Counted from the stretch's first letter, positions 1 through 11,400 are shown. The stretch is DNA of 25,645 nt from Blastomyces gilchristii SLH14081 (GCF_000003855.2 NW_003101647.1:406199-431843); one strand, 5' to 3'. Numbers and translations: made by a program. The notes: a model not told the origin generated them from the sequence alone.

Positions 1-1579
1 CAACAAGTGGTTGAGATCCATAAAGTCCTTTTTCTTTTTTCTCTTTTCTTTTCTAAATGCTGAATTTCCCGGTTCTTAGAGAAACTCCTTTATGGAGTTT
101 TACTATGCCTGAAAGTCATGATTTTCACAGATATTAAGAAGCTTTTCCATGACTGTAAAAGTTCACCATCCCAGAGACCATCTGCTCTGACAAATTCCTT
201 CAGAAAGGATAGGATCTGTATCAAGCCTATTCTCTGATATCCCTCATTCAAACTTTTGTGATGCAGATGAAGAATATCTGTGTTTTTGAAAACAGAAAAT
301 GCCAGCCCCCCCTTCCCCTTTTACATCTGCAGACCTGAGACGGGGGGGGTCTAATATAAGGGGGGGGTTTTTTTTTTCTGACAGTCATTCACACACTGTA
401 TTCTGCTTTCTGTATTTCTCGGTGTCTCTCTCTCTCTTTCTGAGGAGCCTTGTATGTGTTGTAATTATATGTACAACTCTAAGATCAGCAGGTGTTCATT
501 CAGTAACTGTTCTCATCTCTGATTTTGCAATTTTCATATATTAACAATGATTCTTAGTTGCTTCAGCATCAGAGATTATTCTGATTGAAGATGATAACAC
601 TGCTGAGACTACTCTCTTCTGCTCTTAAGCTTCTTTCATTACTTTCTCTCCCTTCTCTGCAGAGAAGATTGTGTGCACATCAGATTGTAAGTATTCAGTC
701 TCAGATAACTCTTATTATTCATTCAGTTCTGTGCCTCTCTCTTTCATTTCTTCTGTCTCTGCTCTCTCTGTTCTGACTTCTGATTCTGCAGGTTCTGCAC
801 TCTTCTTCAATTTCTCTATGCATATGTGTACACATTTCTATATTGGCATTTCAGTCAATCTTGTGATAAATGACATTAATGTTGTACACAGAGCAGTAGA
901 GGAATTGAAGACATGTATGATATTATTATAAGAGTGGCTTACAGCCCTTGAATTCCTTGCAGACCTTGAGTTTTGAGATTTCCTTTTTTTAGTGTTTTTC
1001 AGGTGGTGTGATGTTGGAAATAGATTAAATATATAACATATGAAAATGAATGAGATGTGTATAATAACATTTGTCTTTTACAGCTGACTCTTACAATTGA
1101 TAATCAATTCATTATCTCTTTTCTTTTCTTATACTTTTTCTTTATCTGCTAGTTACTACTCTTACACAATCTCTATATAATACAGCATTCAGTGACTAGA
1201 TTCAGCAGTTTTCATCTTTTATGATTCTGTTTCACATATTATACTGTCTCTCTTCACCTGCTCAGATTACTACAGTAAACAGCTCATTAAAACTAATCTC
1301 ATCTGATCTCTGAGTATTCTCAGAGATTGAGATGACTTGGTCTCATGTATTCATGAATATTTCAGATAGTTTGTCCTCTGTGATCTCTGTGATTGAACTG
1401 ATGTAAACAGTTGAATTCAACTCTGAATTTCTTTTTCTTCTGTAATCTGATTTATGTGCAAGTCTGTCACTCTGAGATTATTCTTTATCATGTTGCACCT
1501 GCTGTCTGCAGTGTGTTATTGTACAATCAGCTACAGTCTCATCACTTATTGAAGTGTGATATTTATCTGATTTCTTCAT
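1..1579 (-). other. Gypsy-1 region downstream of integrase, no recognised domain
   Basis: This stretch lies 3' of the integrase C-terminal module and is matched along its whole length, in inverse orientation, by about 21840-23250 of gypsy-2. It has no long open frame. Read in the element's sense direction (about 545 down to 60), several short blocks can be aligned with a gypsy-2 frame at 22755-23190, so a third ORF after pol is possible. The opposite strand also has an open stretch at 671-931 whose counterpart in gypsy-2 is 22310-22621. I cannot tell which strand, if either, was coding. Positions 1-370 retain many CC and GG dinucleotides, unlike 400-6600. Confidence 0.5.
300..382. repeat. Clustered C and G homopolymer runs
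   Basis: Within 80 bases there are one run of C (about 306-312), two runs of eight G (around 343-350 and 360-367) and a run of ten T. The matching part of gypsy-2 (about 22925-22995) has no such runs. The runs stand out because CC and GG are almost absent from the following 6 kb. They may be replication slippage in an unmutated patch, or a sequencing/assembly error. Confidence 0.7.
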
Positions 1580-4500
1580 TTCTTCTCATTCTTTTCCTAT
1601 AATCATGAAAAGATTGGAATAAGTGAGATCATCTGATTTGTAAGTGTCTATGATTTCTCTTACTTTGCAAGACTTTTTAATTATAAGTCTCTTCTTTTTC
1701 AATACTGATGATAGTGCTGTAGATAATCATAATTCACTCAGATCTTATATCTTTGCTTTCACAAGTCATGAATCATTGATTAAGTTGTATAAGATCTGTC
1801 TCTCTGATTCTTTCAATGTGTACATTCTCAGAGAATGTGATTTGAATATTTTATATGACTCAAATCATCTAGGTTGAAACTTCTCAGAACTCTCATTGTG
1901 TATAAGAACTCATATTCTCATCTTGAGACTCAATTTCTTAACAAGTGAGTCTTGTATTCTTTTTGATTGAATTGCTTGGTTCAGAAGTAACTCATTAGCT
2001 TTTACACATGTGTGACTGATCTTTTTCAATCTTGGTTCCGCGTCCGTGACTGTTGCATTCACAACTGCTACTGCTGCATTCATAACTGCTGTTTCTGCTG
2101 CATCTGCAACTGCTGTTTCTGCTGTGTCTGCAACTGCTTCCTTCTTCATCTTTTCTGAAGCATTCTTCAGAATGTGCGGATGCAATTCATACAACAGGTA
2201 GAATGGTGAACACTTGAAGACTGCATACTGTTGAATCTGTGTGGTCAATAGTGCCTGCCTGAGATATTCATTTCATAGTCTCATAGGCTTGCTCTCTAGA
2301 TATTTCATCAGCATGTTGCTCAAGATTTCATTCAAGTGTTTCATCTTTTCATTCATTCATAAATGATATGATGTTGTTCTACAATGTCTTGTCTGTAACT
2401 GGCTCATGAAATGTCTCACTACTTCTTCTACAAGGTTTGCACTGTTATCAGTTAGAATCTCGCGCGGCATTCCATAGTTGACATAGATCTCATCATGTAG
2501 GAACTTCATCACCACCTTCTCTGTCACCTCTGAAACTGCTTTCATGACTGGTCAGTCAGTAGCATAATCAATAGCAGTGATTATTCATTGATTTTCATTT
2601 AGTATTCACAGTAATATGTCTATGAGATTCATCTCTCATTATTTAAATAGTTGTATCATACACTTCATCTGATGTTGTGCTTTCTCATGTTCTAACTCTT
2701 TCTTAGATTCTTTCACAACCTGGCAATTCAGGCACTTGTGAGTGTATGTCTGAATATCCTCAGTCATACTTGGTCAGTATACTCTTGATTTGAGTATGCT
2801 CATGAGTTCAGGGCTTTCTAAGTGGCTGAATTTCTTGTGTATGTAAGTTATCAAGTCATGTTGAAATGAAGATTCTAGATAGAAAGCTTCTGTGTATTCT
2901 AGATCACAGTAAAGCATAATGTCATTTTTCAATTTCTTCAGCTTGAAGTTCAGAAGTATCTCTTCTACTACTTTTATAAGATACTTATTATCTGATATCT
3001 TGTCATTCTTCAAGTGAGAGATCATGGTATTCACTCATTCTGATTTCTTGCATTTTCTCAGTACATTTAATATGAATGTCTCTTGTGCCTGGCTTGCAGA
3101 ACTCTCACTCATGAAATTAAGTCTGTGACTGATTGCATCAGACATCACAGTGTCTGATTTCTTTTGATATTTAATATAAAGATTATACACTTGAAACTTC
3201 AAGATTCAACATACTAAGTGTTTGAAAGGTTTTATTATTAATTGTAGATAGATGAGACTTTCATGATTCATGATCACTGTTATTGTATATCTGTTATTGA
3301 TATATCTATCTCACAATACTAGTATATGCTTAATTACTAGCAATTTCTTTTCATACACTAAGTAATTAAGCTCAGTATCTGATAGTTTTCTATCATTATA
3401 CATCATCAGATGCAGCTTGCTGTTCTTACTCATCTGTAGAAGAGTATCTCTGATAGCTCATTCAGATGCATCTGTCTTAATGTAGAAAGGTTTATCATAA
3501 TCTGATTAAATAAGCACTGAGAATGTTGTTATATATTCTCTCAGTGTGAGAAAAGCCTCTTCACACACAGTATTTCAGATAATTGAATGAAACTTCTTCT
3601 TTTACAGATTTACATCTATTTCTCTTAAGAGATCTGAGAGTGATACAGATATTTATATGAAATCCTTGATGAATCTGCAGTAGTATGAGATCAACTCAAG
3701 AAACTGTTATATATAGTGTATATTTCTCAGCTGTAATCAATTTACTATGATATTTAATTTCTCTGAGATGAGGTGTATACAGTCACTATTCACTATATAT
3801 TCTATAAACTTCAACTCTTCTGTTTCAAACACATACTTAGTTAATTTGATATAGAGCTTATACTCTGCCAGAGTTGTAAACACTTCATTAAGATGCTTCA
3901 GATATTCATTATATGAGTTTGAAAAGACTAGAATATTAATGAGATATACAAGACATGAGATTTCATTCTGTTTATAAAGAATTGTATTCATCATTATTTA
4001 AAAGATGACAGATGCATTTATCAGACTGAATAATATTATCAGGAATTTGAACTTCTCTCATTGTATATTAAATGTAGTTTATGAGACTGACAGTTCATCT
4101 ATATAGATCTGCTAGTATTCTGAGAGAAGATTGATCTTTAATAAATATCAGGTATTTCTGACTGTATTCAACTATTGTTGAATCTGTGACAGTGAATATT
4201 CATTCTTGATTGTAAGCTTATTAAGTGCTTGATAATTGATACACATCTGTCACTTCTCACCTGCCTTTTTTATAAATAGAACTGAAAAGCCTCATATACT
4301 TAATGAGAGTTGTATAAGATCATGTTCTAGAAGGTCAGTGATCTGATGCTTCTGTTCTTCAAGATGCATCTGTGACAGAGGGTATATATTCTGATTGACT
4401 GGTTTTGTGTTCTCTGTGTCAATCTCATATACAAATTCTCATTTCAGCAGCAATTTCAGTGAAAGATCTGTTCAGAAGATCTTTTCATACTTCTTCAGAA

Positions 4501-5040
4501 GCTTCTTCATACACTTATGCTCTCACATATTCTTTATCTTAGTTTTCTTCTCTTCTGAGTCCTGTATTACATACAGAATGCTTTCAGATGAGGTCTTGCA
4601 AATTGTCCTCTTTACTTGTTAATGTGTAAGCAGATTTAACCCTTCTATATCAGAGGCGTGAAATGTCCTTCTCATATCAGTTAATAGAATTGTATGAACT
4701 GTTTTCTTCCTATCAGTTAACTGTATGTGACATATACATCATTGAATCTGCAGATTGAATCTTTGAAATCAATTGAGTCTGAGAATAAGATTATATTTCA
4801 TGTTCTACAGCTCTCATGCTCAAATATAGCAGGATCATTCTTCAAAGTGCAAGAGAACTCTTACTTTTACAGATGATATTAAATATCAGTTATCAGATAA
4901 TCTTATGTGTCAGGAATTCTTCACTTGATGAACCTCTTTCAGTCTTCAGATTATATAATTATCAATATATTACATAGAAGCTTCTGTGTCTGCTAACACT
5001 TTTGCAGCCATCTCTCAATTCTTATTCAAGTGTCTCTTAT
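1580..5040 (-). pseudogene. pol: Gypsy-1 pol remnant: protease, RT, RNase H, integrase
   Basis: Domains appear in order on the minus strand. A decayed protease (about 5030-4940) has the active-site Asp-Ser/Thr-Gly as D-T-E. RT (about 4400-3740) includes a conserved block at 3994-3737, where the YLDD box reads YLIN. The RNase H (about 3560-3100) contains FYIKTDASE and YEKKLLVIKH. Integrase has an HHCC part with intact CLNCQ near 2725 and a DDE core with IDYATDWPV near 2560 and ILTDNSAN near 2445. The glutamate of the usual G-K-V-E-R-L-N block is replaced in K-M-K-H-L-N near 2340. The C-terminal module with the F-x-P-R-W-F-G-P-Y-type block lies below 1910. Stops are mostly TGA where Trp is expected. 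The reading frame shifts, so no polyprotein could be made. Confidence 0.9.
2036..2150 (-). repeat. Ala/Val-rich coding repeat in integrase C-terminal part
   Basis: Translated on the minus strand the tract gives imperfect repeats built from AVADTAETAV-like units, just after the conserved block containing FYLLYELHPHI. The gypsy-2 counterpart at about 21265-21360 has a diverged and shorter version, so copy number differs between the two elements. It is likely a low-complexity linker. Confidence 0.7.
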
Positions 5041-5259
5041 ACATTAACATTTCAGATCTCAAGGTATTGAGATGAATGTTCACTTCATTCTCATTCATAT
5101 CTCAGTCAGAAGCCTGCTTTCTCTTGACATTTACAGAATTCAGAGAATCATCTAACACAGACATCTCTTTCACTTTGAAGACTTTTCATAGAATATCAGC
5201 AAGTGTCTCTGAGCTCACTGATTCTGCTAGTTTTTTGACTCTCTTGCTTCTCTTGACTG

Positions 5260-6819
5260 TGTATGCTGAGTGCAATCTTTTGCATCATGATTTTGATGTC
5301 TGTAGTTGAAGCAAGCTTGATACTTACAATATCAAGGTTTTCATCTAGAGAATCTCTTTTTCAGAGAATTCAGTGTTTTAGTGATGATATTCAGATCTAG
5401 ATTCATTGTGTCTAGATGTGTGACTTGTGTCATAGAAGTCTGATTATCTGTTCTCTGCTGAGACATACTCAATTGCAGTATTTTCTGTTATAATTGACTC
5501 ACTTGTTTCTGTACAATGAGGATATTGTATGCTTTCTTCACTATGCCTGGCTGTGAGATTAAGCATTTTCATTTCACTCTCAACTCAGGTGTAAGATCAT
5601 GAATGAAGATCTGTAAATAGAAAGATGTTGAAAGCTCTTCATTCAATGTGAGATAGTGTAAGCTGAAGTGTGTGAAGTATAATGTAAGATTACTCACTTA
5701 TCTACACTCAGTGAAGTGTTTATAACACTTATCTCATATATTCACTTTCTCAAAGTTGTGCAAGATTCATTTGAAAAACTCATTTCATATTTATGAGAAT
5801 GAATATTACTCTGAGTCTGTGAGATTTATCTTTTCATCAGCTATTTATAATGACTTCACTTTTCTGCATAGAAATGTGACAGATCTTAAGACTTGTTGAA
5901 ATTCTGTTGATTGCCTGTCTGTGAGTTCATATTCAATCTGATAATATGATCACATCTAACTTAGTCAGCTGATTGCAGCATTATTTTTTCAGTTGCTATT
6001 AAAGCTTGATAACTTCAGCAGATCTTCTGACTTGATATATTCTCTACTCAGATTCTCATTCTGTACAGCAGTCTCTGATAATGTGTATACTTCTGAAGAG
6101 ATTGTGAATAATTGTGATAAGATCTTCAGATTCAGTGTAGTCATCTATCTGTATAAACATTTGATCTTCTGCTGCAGGTCTAAGATCTGGTTTTCTCTAT
6201 TCTTATTGATGATGATGATTGCATCAGCAAAGCTCTTCATAGTGAATACTTAATCTGCAGTGAATGTCAATTATTGTTTAGCTTTCATCTCAGCCTGTCA
6301 CTGTGTATGTAAGGCCTCAATCTTATTTAGAATTCTTATATATGTATAGAGCTTCAATTTCAGTTCAGCAGTCTCAGTCACTTTTCTTACTGCTTTGAGT
6401 AAACTCTCTGAGAGGTTCTGCATACCTTTCAGTTCAGATAGCAGAGAAGGGTGTTATTTGTATCAGCTAGAGAAGGTATTTATTTCAGGTTTCTCATTGA
6501 TTGTATGATGTCTATCATTATATCACTGTGTTGTTATATCAGTATATTGTTCTATTGCTATATCATTATATCACTATATTATTATATGATTTCTGTTATT
6601 ATCATACAACTCTGATGGTGGCCACCCCTCTCTTTTATTTCTTTGAGTGAAGAGTGATCTTCTTTGAATCTGGTTCACTACTCTCATTCTTTTTCTCACA
6701 TCTCATCTGTTCGCATATGTGGCATTCATCTGAGTGTGGAGTTTTTCCTCAACAAGTGAAGCAGTATCAATCAGATGCTCTTCTGCTCACTGCTCTTCAT
6801 ACACTATCTTTTGAGACAT
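5260..6819 (-). pseudogene. gag: Gypsy-1 gag remnant with zinc knuckle
   Basis: The minus strand between the 5' LTR leader and pol carries Gag-like sequence with many TGA interruptions. Near its end (about 5320-5260) is a zinc knuckle read as CFNYRHQNHDAKDC, a CX2CX4HX4C motif in which the second Cys has become Tyr. Gypsy-2 keeps that Cys. An ATG at 6819-6817 looks like a start. However, the gypsy-2 counterpart is ACA in the same place, and both are explained by an ancestral ACG mutated on opposite strands, so this ATG is probably not the original start. The true start is not identified. Confidence 0.8.
6484..6600 (-). repeat. AT-rich minisatellite in gypsy-1 gag
   Basis: Imperfect tandem units resembling ATATCATTATATCACT run through this stretch. 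The same locus in gypsy-2 (16837-16896) has a clean 16-bp unit, so this is a shared family feature that has diverged in length and sequence. Confidence 0.7.
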
Positions 6820-6899
6820 TCTAGAATCACACTGGCATGATAACTACAAATCACTTCATAGATGAAATTATCACACCCTGAAGAAGCCTGTGCTTCTCA

Positions 6900-6923
6900 C
6901 TGGTTTTTAGACATGCTACCAGA
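6900..6923 (-). promoter_or_regulatory. Gypsy-1 primer-binding site region
   Basis: Immediately after the LTR end the minus strand reads TCTGGTAGCATGTC, where a Ty3/gypsy tRNA primer-binding site is expected. Gypsy-2 has TCTGATAGCATGTC at 16499-16512, with one G-to-A change at GG. The cognate tRNA was not identified. Confidence 0.45.
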
Positions 6924-7102
6924 TGTGATTCAAAGGTTGCTTAAGCCAGTGTACAATTACAGGTGTACGCCGGCTTCTTATATATTGTAATATTGTACAC
7001 TAAATTAATTAGTGGCCGCTATGACCCTCTTTACATTCATACACTAGCAGTTCGGAAGCGGCCGCGTTATTATCTGACGGTCGTACGTTCTTCCGAACCA
7101 CA
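6924..7102 (-). repeat. Gypsy-1 5' LTR (179 bp)
   Basis: The minus strand runs from TGTGGTTCGGAAG to TTTGAATCACA, a TG...CA LTR. It aligns with the two 167-bp gypsy-2 LTRs and differs in length by about 12 bases, from an AATATTACA-type duplication just before the TATATAAG box. It is rich in CpG, including a GCGGCCGC site, and is close to unmutated, in sharp contrast to the element body. Confidence 0.93.
6977..6984 (-). promoter_or_regulatory. TATA-like box in gypsy-1 LTR
   Basis: TATATAAG on the minus strand within the LTR is conserved in all three gypsy LTRs of the window. It is in a suitable place to direct transcription of the element. Confidence 0.5.
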
Positions 7103-7768
7103 ATTCTTTCATAGAGTGTAGATGAATAGCTCAAATTTCTTTAATACTGTAAAATGAGATTTTGTCTGTGAAGCAATTGTGAATCATATATAGTTATACA
7201 GTTATATGTTACATTATTTTCAAAATCATTGCATGTTATTACTCACATTCTTCATAGAACTGATTTACTTCTTATCAATGATATTAACTGTGCAGAATTG
7301 CTTCACAGTCAGTAAGATCTCTTTCTTTCATAATAAATAGTTCTCAGAGTCTGTAAGAATAATTGATTTTCTGATGTACTTAACCTGATTCTGAAATTCT
7401 CTTAAAACCTTCATCAGAGCAGATATTCTTTCTTATTTCTGTAAGAACTGTGTCAGATCTGCACTAACAGTGTCATCAGCATCAGCAGTCTTACTCACTC
7501 TGCTAGTTTTCACTCATTCAATTTCCTGTTGAAGTTTCATTATTTTCAACTTCATACAAGTCATCTCACTCACAGAGAATGAATCACATAGATTATCTCT
7601 GTGATTTGACATTCTGATGATGTTGTGAATAAGTAGATCTGTAGAACTGTTCTCATAGTTGTTTATTATAGATATTATCAAGTTAACTGTTATTCTCTGT
7701 TACACTTTCAGCACTTTCAGATTTCATTTCTCATACACTGACATGTATTTCTTTGTCAAATCTGACAT
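7103..7768 (-). pseudogene. gag: Copia gag remnant, interrupted by gypsy-1
   Basis: The minus strand from the ATG at 7768 gives MSDLTKKYMSVYEK and, further on, a block TDSENYLL-stop-KKEI. This matches the copia-type Gag motif in which a Trp follows the Tyr-containing block (NYxxWKxEI-like). The Trp is TGA here, as at several other sites. The frame is cut at 7102/7103 by the gypsy-1 5' LTR, so the remainder of this copia copy would lie left of gypsy-1, outside the window. The ATG lies about 115 bases downstream of the LTR, a normal distance. Start choice is fairly secure because the MSD context follows a typical leader. Confidence 0.8.
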
Positions 7769-7870
7769 TCTACTAGATCTCAAATTAATCATAGGCTCAA
7801 AGAGACATCTAGACACATTCAATGATATATGAAGATGTGATTAGCATATTATCAGCGGTTATTTATAGAA

Positions 7871-7883
7871 GAGCTTCATAATC
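7871..7883 (-). promoter_or_regulatory. Copia primer-binding site candidate
   Basis: Directly after the LTR end (CAACA) the minus strand reads GATTATGAAGCTC. This resembles GGTTATGAGCCC, the complement of the initiator-Met tRNA anticodon arm used as a half-tRNA primer by many copia elements, allowing GG-to-GA and CC-to-CT changes and one inserted base. The primer is therefore suggested, not proven. Confidence 0.45.
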
Positions 7884-7984
7884 TGTTGAAGAATAACATT
7901 GTTATCTATGTGTAATCTATCGAAGGTGAACCTATATATAAGTTGAGTGGCACGTGATTAGAGTAGATGTAGTAATCACCAACA
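7884..7984 (-). repeat. Copia LTR (about 101 bp), shared between two tandem copies
   Basis: The minus strand runs TGTTGGTGATTAC ... TTCTTCAACA. The TGTTG/CAACA ends are typical of copia LTRs, and a TATATATAGG box lies at about 7931-7940. A polypurine tract lies immediately upstream and copia gag downstream, so this LTR is both the 3' LTR of one copy and the 5' LTR of the next. No second copy is in the window to confirm its length. CpGs are retained. Confidence 0.78.
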
Positions 7985-7996
7985 CTCTCCCTTGCT
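7985..7996 (-). promoter_or_regulatory. Copia polypurine tract
   Basis: AGCAAGGGAGAG lies on the minus strand immediately before the LTR start TGTTGG. This is the expected place and composition for the plus-strand primer of a copia element. Confidence 0.75.
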
Positions 7997-8051
7997 ACAC
8001 CGTGGTCTATAAGCCGTCACCCGGGGCCTCTCTCATTCTCAAATCTTTCAA
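7997..8051 (-). mobile_element. Copia 3' untranslated segment, left part
   Basis: A GC-rich piece between the LINE 3' end and the copia polypurine tract. With 16123-16240 it forms one pre-insertion copia 3' region, split by the LINE at the duplicated TCAAATCTTTCAA. Confidence 0.7.
8039..8051. repeat. LINE target-site duplication, 3' side
   Basis: TCAAATCTTTCAA here is repeated exactly at 16123-16135 and brackets the LINE. Thirteen bases is a normal length for a LINE target duplication. Confidence 0.9.
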
Positions 8052-8068
8052 TTATTATTATTATTATT
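8051..8068 (-). repeat. LINE 3' tail, (AAT)n
   Basis: The minus strand ends TATAATTGAAGAATAAT followed by further AAT units. The tail abuts the target duplication. The SINE at 13.25 kb ends the same way. Confidence 0.85.
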
Positions 8069-8428
8069 CTTCAATTATAGATGTATGCAGTCAGAGACTA
8101 TGACATCTACCTGAGAATCTTTAGTTCTCAGGGTTTTTTCTATATCTATAGAGTCAACTATTATACACTTATCAATTTCAGATATGCAAAATCAGAAAAT
8201 TCCAGCTCAGAATACAAAAACTGTTTACAAATTGCAGTATTTCAACATCTATTAATACTTTGAAATCATTTGAAAATATCATGACAAAGGAAAAGAGAAC
8301 ATAGTCTTAAAGATAGACACATTAAATAGATAGATAGAAAAGAACAGAAAGAAACAAGTACAGTAATGAGAGACTATAACAAAATAAAATTATTAAAAGA
8401 TAGGTATAGCTGTTTTAACAGACTATAT
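8069..8428 (-). other. LINE 3' UTR
   Basis: This is the non-coding stretch between the ORF2 stop and the (AAT)n tail. No conserved domain or strong structure was seen apart from TGCATA and TATAAT blocks near the end, shared with the SINE 3' end. Confidence 0.7.
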
Positions 8429-11400
8429 CTAATCAATTTCCATCTCTTCATATTCAGATACTTCTGAGTTGAGCCATTTTCTTATAGCTGCTTGAGTTTC
8501 TGATAGAAAGTCTATTAAGTATTTAAGTCCTGTCTCAGTTGAGAATAGGAACCTCATATTTAATTAATTTAAATCATACTTCTTCTTTAATTTGACTCTG
8601 AGACTATTGTATAATGCACAATGCATTACAATATACTCAGAATTCTCATTTGTATTGCAGAATGAGCACTCTGTTGAATCAAATCTATCATTAAATCTTT
8701 GTATATAGGATTTGAAATAACCATGTTCTAGTTTTAGCTGAATTATGAATGAGAATATTTTCTTTTTGCATTTAATTGAACAAGATTTTCACTTTGATTT
8801 TGTCTCAAATCTTGAATAATGTATGCTCTTCTTTTGTTTCTGCCAGCTTTCATTTCACTTGTTTAAACAAGATTCTTTTATCTTTCTCTTTATGAAAGAC
8901 TAGAACACTGTCTTTTGAATCTGCTTAATTCTGAACCCTTTTTTGCAGCTGAATCAGCCAATTCATTGCCATGAATATTCATATGAGCAGGAACTCAATG
9001 CAGATGAATTATCAGTTTAGATGTTCTTCTCTTTTGAATTTTCAAAACAGAGTTTAAAATCAGGTCAAGATTTATTTGATCATTATAAATCTGACTATTT
9101 CTAAGTCTTTTTAAAGCAGCTTGACTATCAGAGAATATCCATGTCTCTTTCAAACTATTTCCTCTTTTATGAGATTTTATTTCAATGAGTTTGAAAGCTT
9201 TCACTATTGCAAATAGTTCAGCATCAAAGACTTCAGATTCACAGCCTAAATTCCAGAAATCTGAGATAAAATTGATATTATCTTCAGTATAAGCAATGCC
9301 TGTATCTAATCTATTCAAATTCTCATTTTTTGAGTCATCTGAGTAAATCAGAATAGAGTCTTTTATATTGATTGTAGAGATCTTCTTCAAATGCTGTTCA
9401 TATTCTCTCTCTTTAGATAGTTCACTTATTTGTAAGTCTATGAGAGATTCCAGCTTTTCTCTTCAGAGAGATATCTTCTTATGATCAATTTTCTCAATAT
9501 TTAATGAAGAAAATTGATTCTTAATAAGTGAACATAGTCTATACAGTTGAGAGAGCATTTTCTTTAAAGCATTATTCTCATTTCAATCAAGAAATCTATT
9601 TCAATTCAGTTCATTTCCTGAGTTAACTGATGAAAATGAAGAAGAGACTCTTTCTCTGATTATATGATTTAAGCTCATCTTTATGACTCTCAGAGCATAG
9701 TTCATACAGGCCTTTTCAAATTGAATAGCAGAAGATGAAATTGAGGCTTCAATTTTCATTGCTTTAATAGAAGATGATTTGAATGCTCTCAGAATTCTTC
9801 TCAAAGCTCTGTTTTATAGACTTTGAAACAGTTCAGTGAAGTTACCTTGATTGTTCTATTAAACTTGAACTTCATAATCAGCTACTGAGATAATACAGGC
9901 TATGTATAACTGTCTCATAGCCTGAAAAGATAGACCTCTCTCAGTATTTGATAGTCTGATTATACTATTCAGTAGTCTCTCTGTCTTGATAATTCTTTGT
10001 TGAATATGATATTTAAAATTCAACTTGGAGTTTAACCATACTTCTAGTCATTTGACATTCAAACTGGGTTTAATCTCTTTATTCAGAAGAGTTAGACTTA
10101 GTTCTTTCTCATTAAATCTGAGAAAAAAGTGAATTAACTCAGTTTTATTCATATTAAATTGAATTAGATTGATATCTGCTCTAACAAAGACTTTCTTTAC
10201 TGCTTTCTCAATCACTTCTAAATTCTCTTTGATTATTTTTGAACTGTAGAGTAGACTAATATCATCTACATAACTTGAAGATCTCACTATTTTCATCTCT
10301 CTATTCTTGAATAAATATGCAGTGTATATTGCAAATAAAACAGATGAGATTGAAGATTCTTGTAATACTTCTATTTTTATCTCAGTTTTATCTTGATTTC
10401 TTTCTTCNNNNNNNNNNNNNNNNNNNNNNNNNNNNNNNNNNNNNNNNNNNNNNNNNNNNNNNNNNNNNNNNNNNNNNNNNNNNNNNNNNNNNNNNNNNNN
10501 NNNNNNNTTGAAACATGATCAAATGCATCTTTTATGTCAATAAAAACTGCAGTTGAGACCAGGTCTTCATACTTTGCTACTTGAACATCATGAATAACTG
10601 AGAGAACAGTGTCAATTGCAGAACATTGTTTTCTATCTTTCATTTATTCATTAAATAGAAGAGAATCACTAATAGAGCTTATAAAAGATAATCTAGTAGC
10701 TATTATCTTTTCTAGAACTTTTTTCAAACAGTTCAACAGAGATATTACTCTATATAACTTAGAAACTGAAGCTTTTCTATTAGATTTTACAAGGATTACT
10801 TCAGTAACTTCTCTCCAGCATTCAGAATGATAATCATTTCTTAAGAGATTGAAAAAGAGCTCAAAATATTCATTCTTCAAGTAGGAATATATATTTTGAA
10901 TAATTAAATGATTAATTGAATCAGGCCCTGCAGCAGTTTTAGTTGAACTTGAGAATATTGCTGACTCTAGTTCATCACCTGTAAGCTCAGGCCATTTCCA
11001 GTTATTTTCATTAATATATTCATGAAATGACATATTCTTCTCTTCTAAATGTGATGAGTTTTGAAAGAGAATTCTTATAAAAGCTTGACATTTTTTCTCA
11101 AAAGAGTTTGCTGTATACAATTCATTCTGAAATTTGTATTCTAAGGTTGAAAGTGTTGCTACACTTCTTGTTTCAGTATAGTTGAAGGCTTTAAAAACTT
11201 CTTTTTCTTATGCTTCTTCAAGAAATTTGTTCCAGTAATCTGTTTTGACTTTTTTAATATCTGAAAAATATTCATTTCAAATAGCTTTGAACTCTTCATC
11301 AGATATTAAGTTATTCTTTCACTCTCTCTTAGCAGTGACTAATTGCTTTCTTTTAGAAGTGATATTCTCATTTCATCAAGGTTTGAAAAACTCAGAAGAC

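Larger units (their letters stand above)
1..7102 (-). mobile_element. Ty3/gypsy LTR retrotransposon, copy 1 (gypsy-1), 3' end beyond the window
   Basis: On the minus strand the element reads 5' LTR, leader, Gag, protease, RT, RNase H, integrase and a long 3' region, which is the Ty3/gypsy domain order. It begins at 7102 with TGTGGTTCGG and is inserted in a copia gag remnant. By alignment to gypsy-2, position 1 lies roughly 1 kb before the expected 3' LTR, so the 3' LTR and the second target duplication lie outside the window. The body from about 400 to 6600 is hypermutated, with TGA at expected Trp codons. The 5' LTR, the leader and the first ~370 bases are much less changed. All ORFs are broken. 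Confidence 0.92.

Noticed and set aside
299..1877. Several plus-strand ORFs of 60-86 residues as host genes
   Set aside because: They are antisense to gypsy-1 and lack recognisable domains. Long chance frames are expected when TAG/TAA-forming changes are rare and one strand is pyrimidine-rich.
7884..7984. Solo copia LTR
   Set aside because: It has a polypurine tract and copia 3' end on one side and a gag start on the other, so it is an internal shared LTR rather than a solo one.
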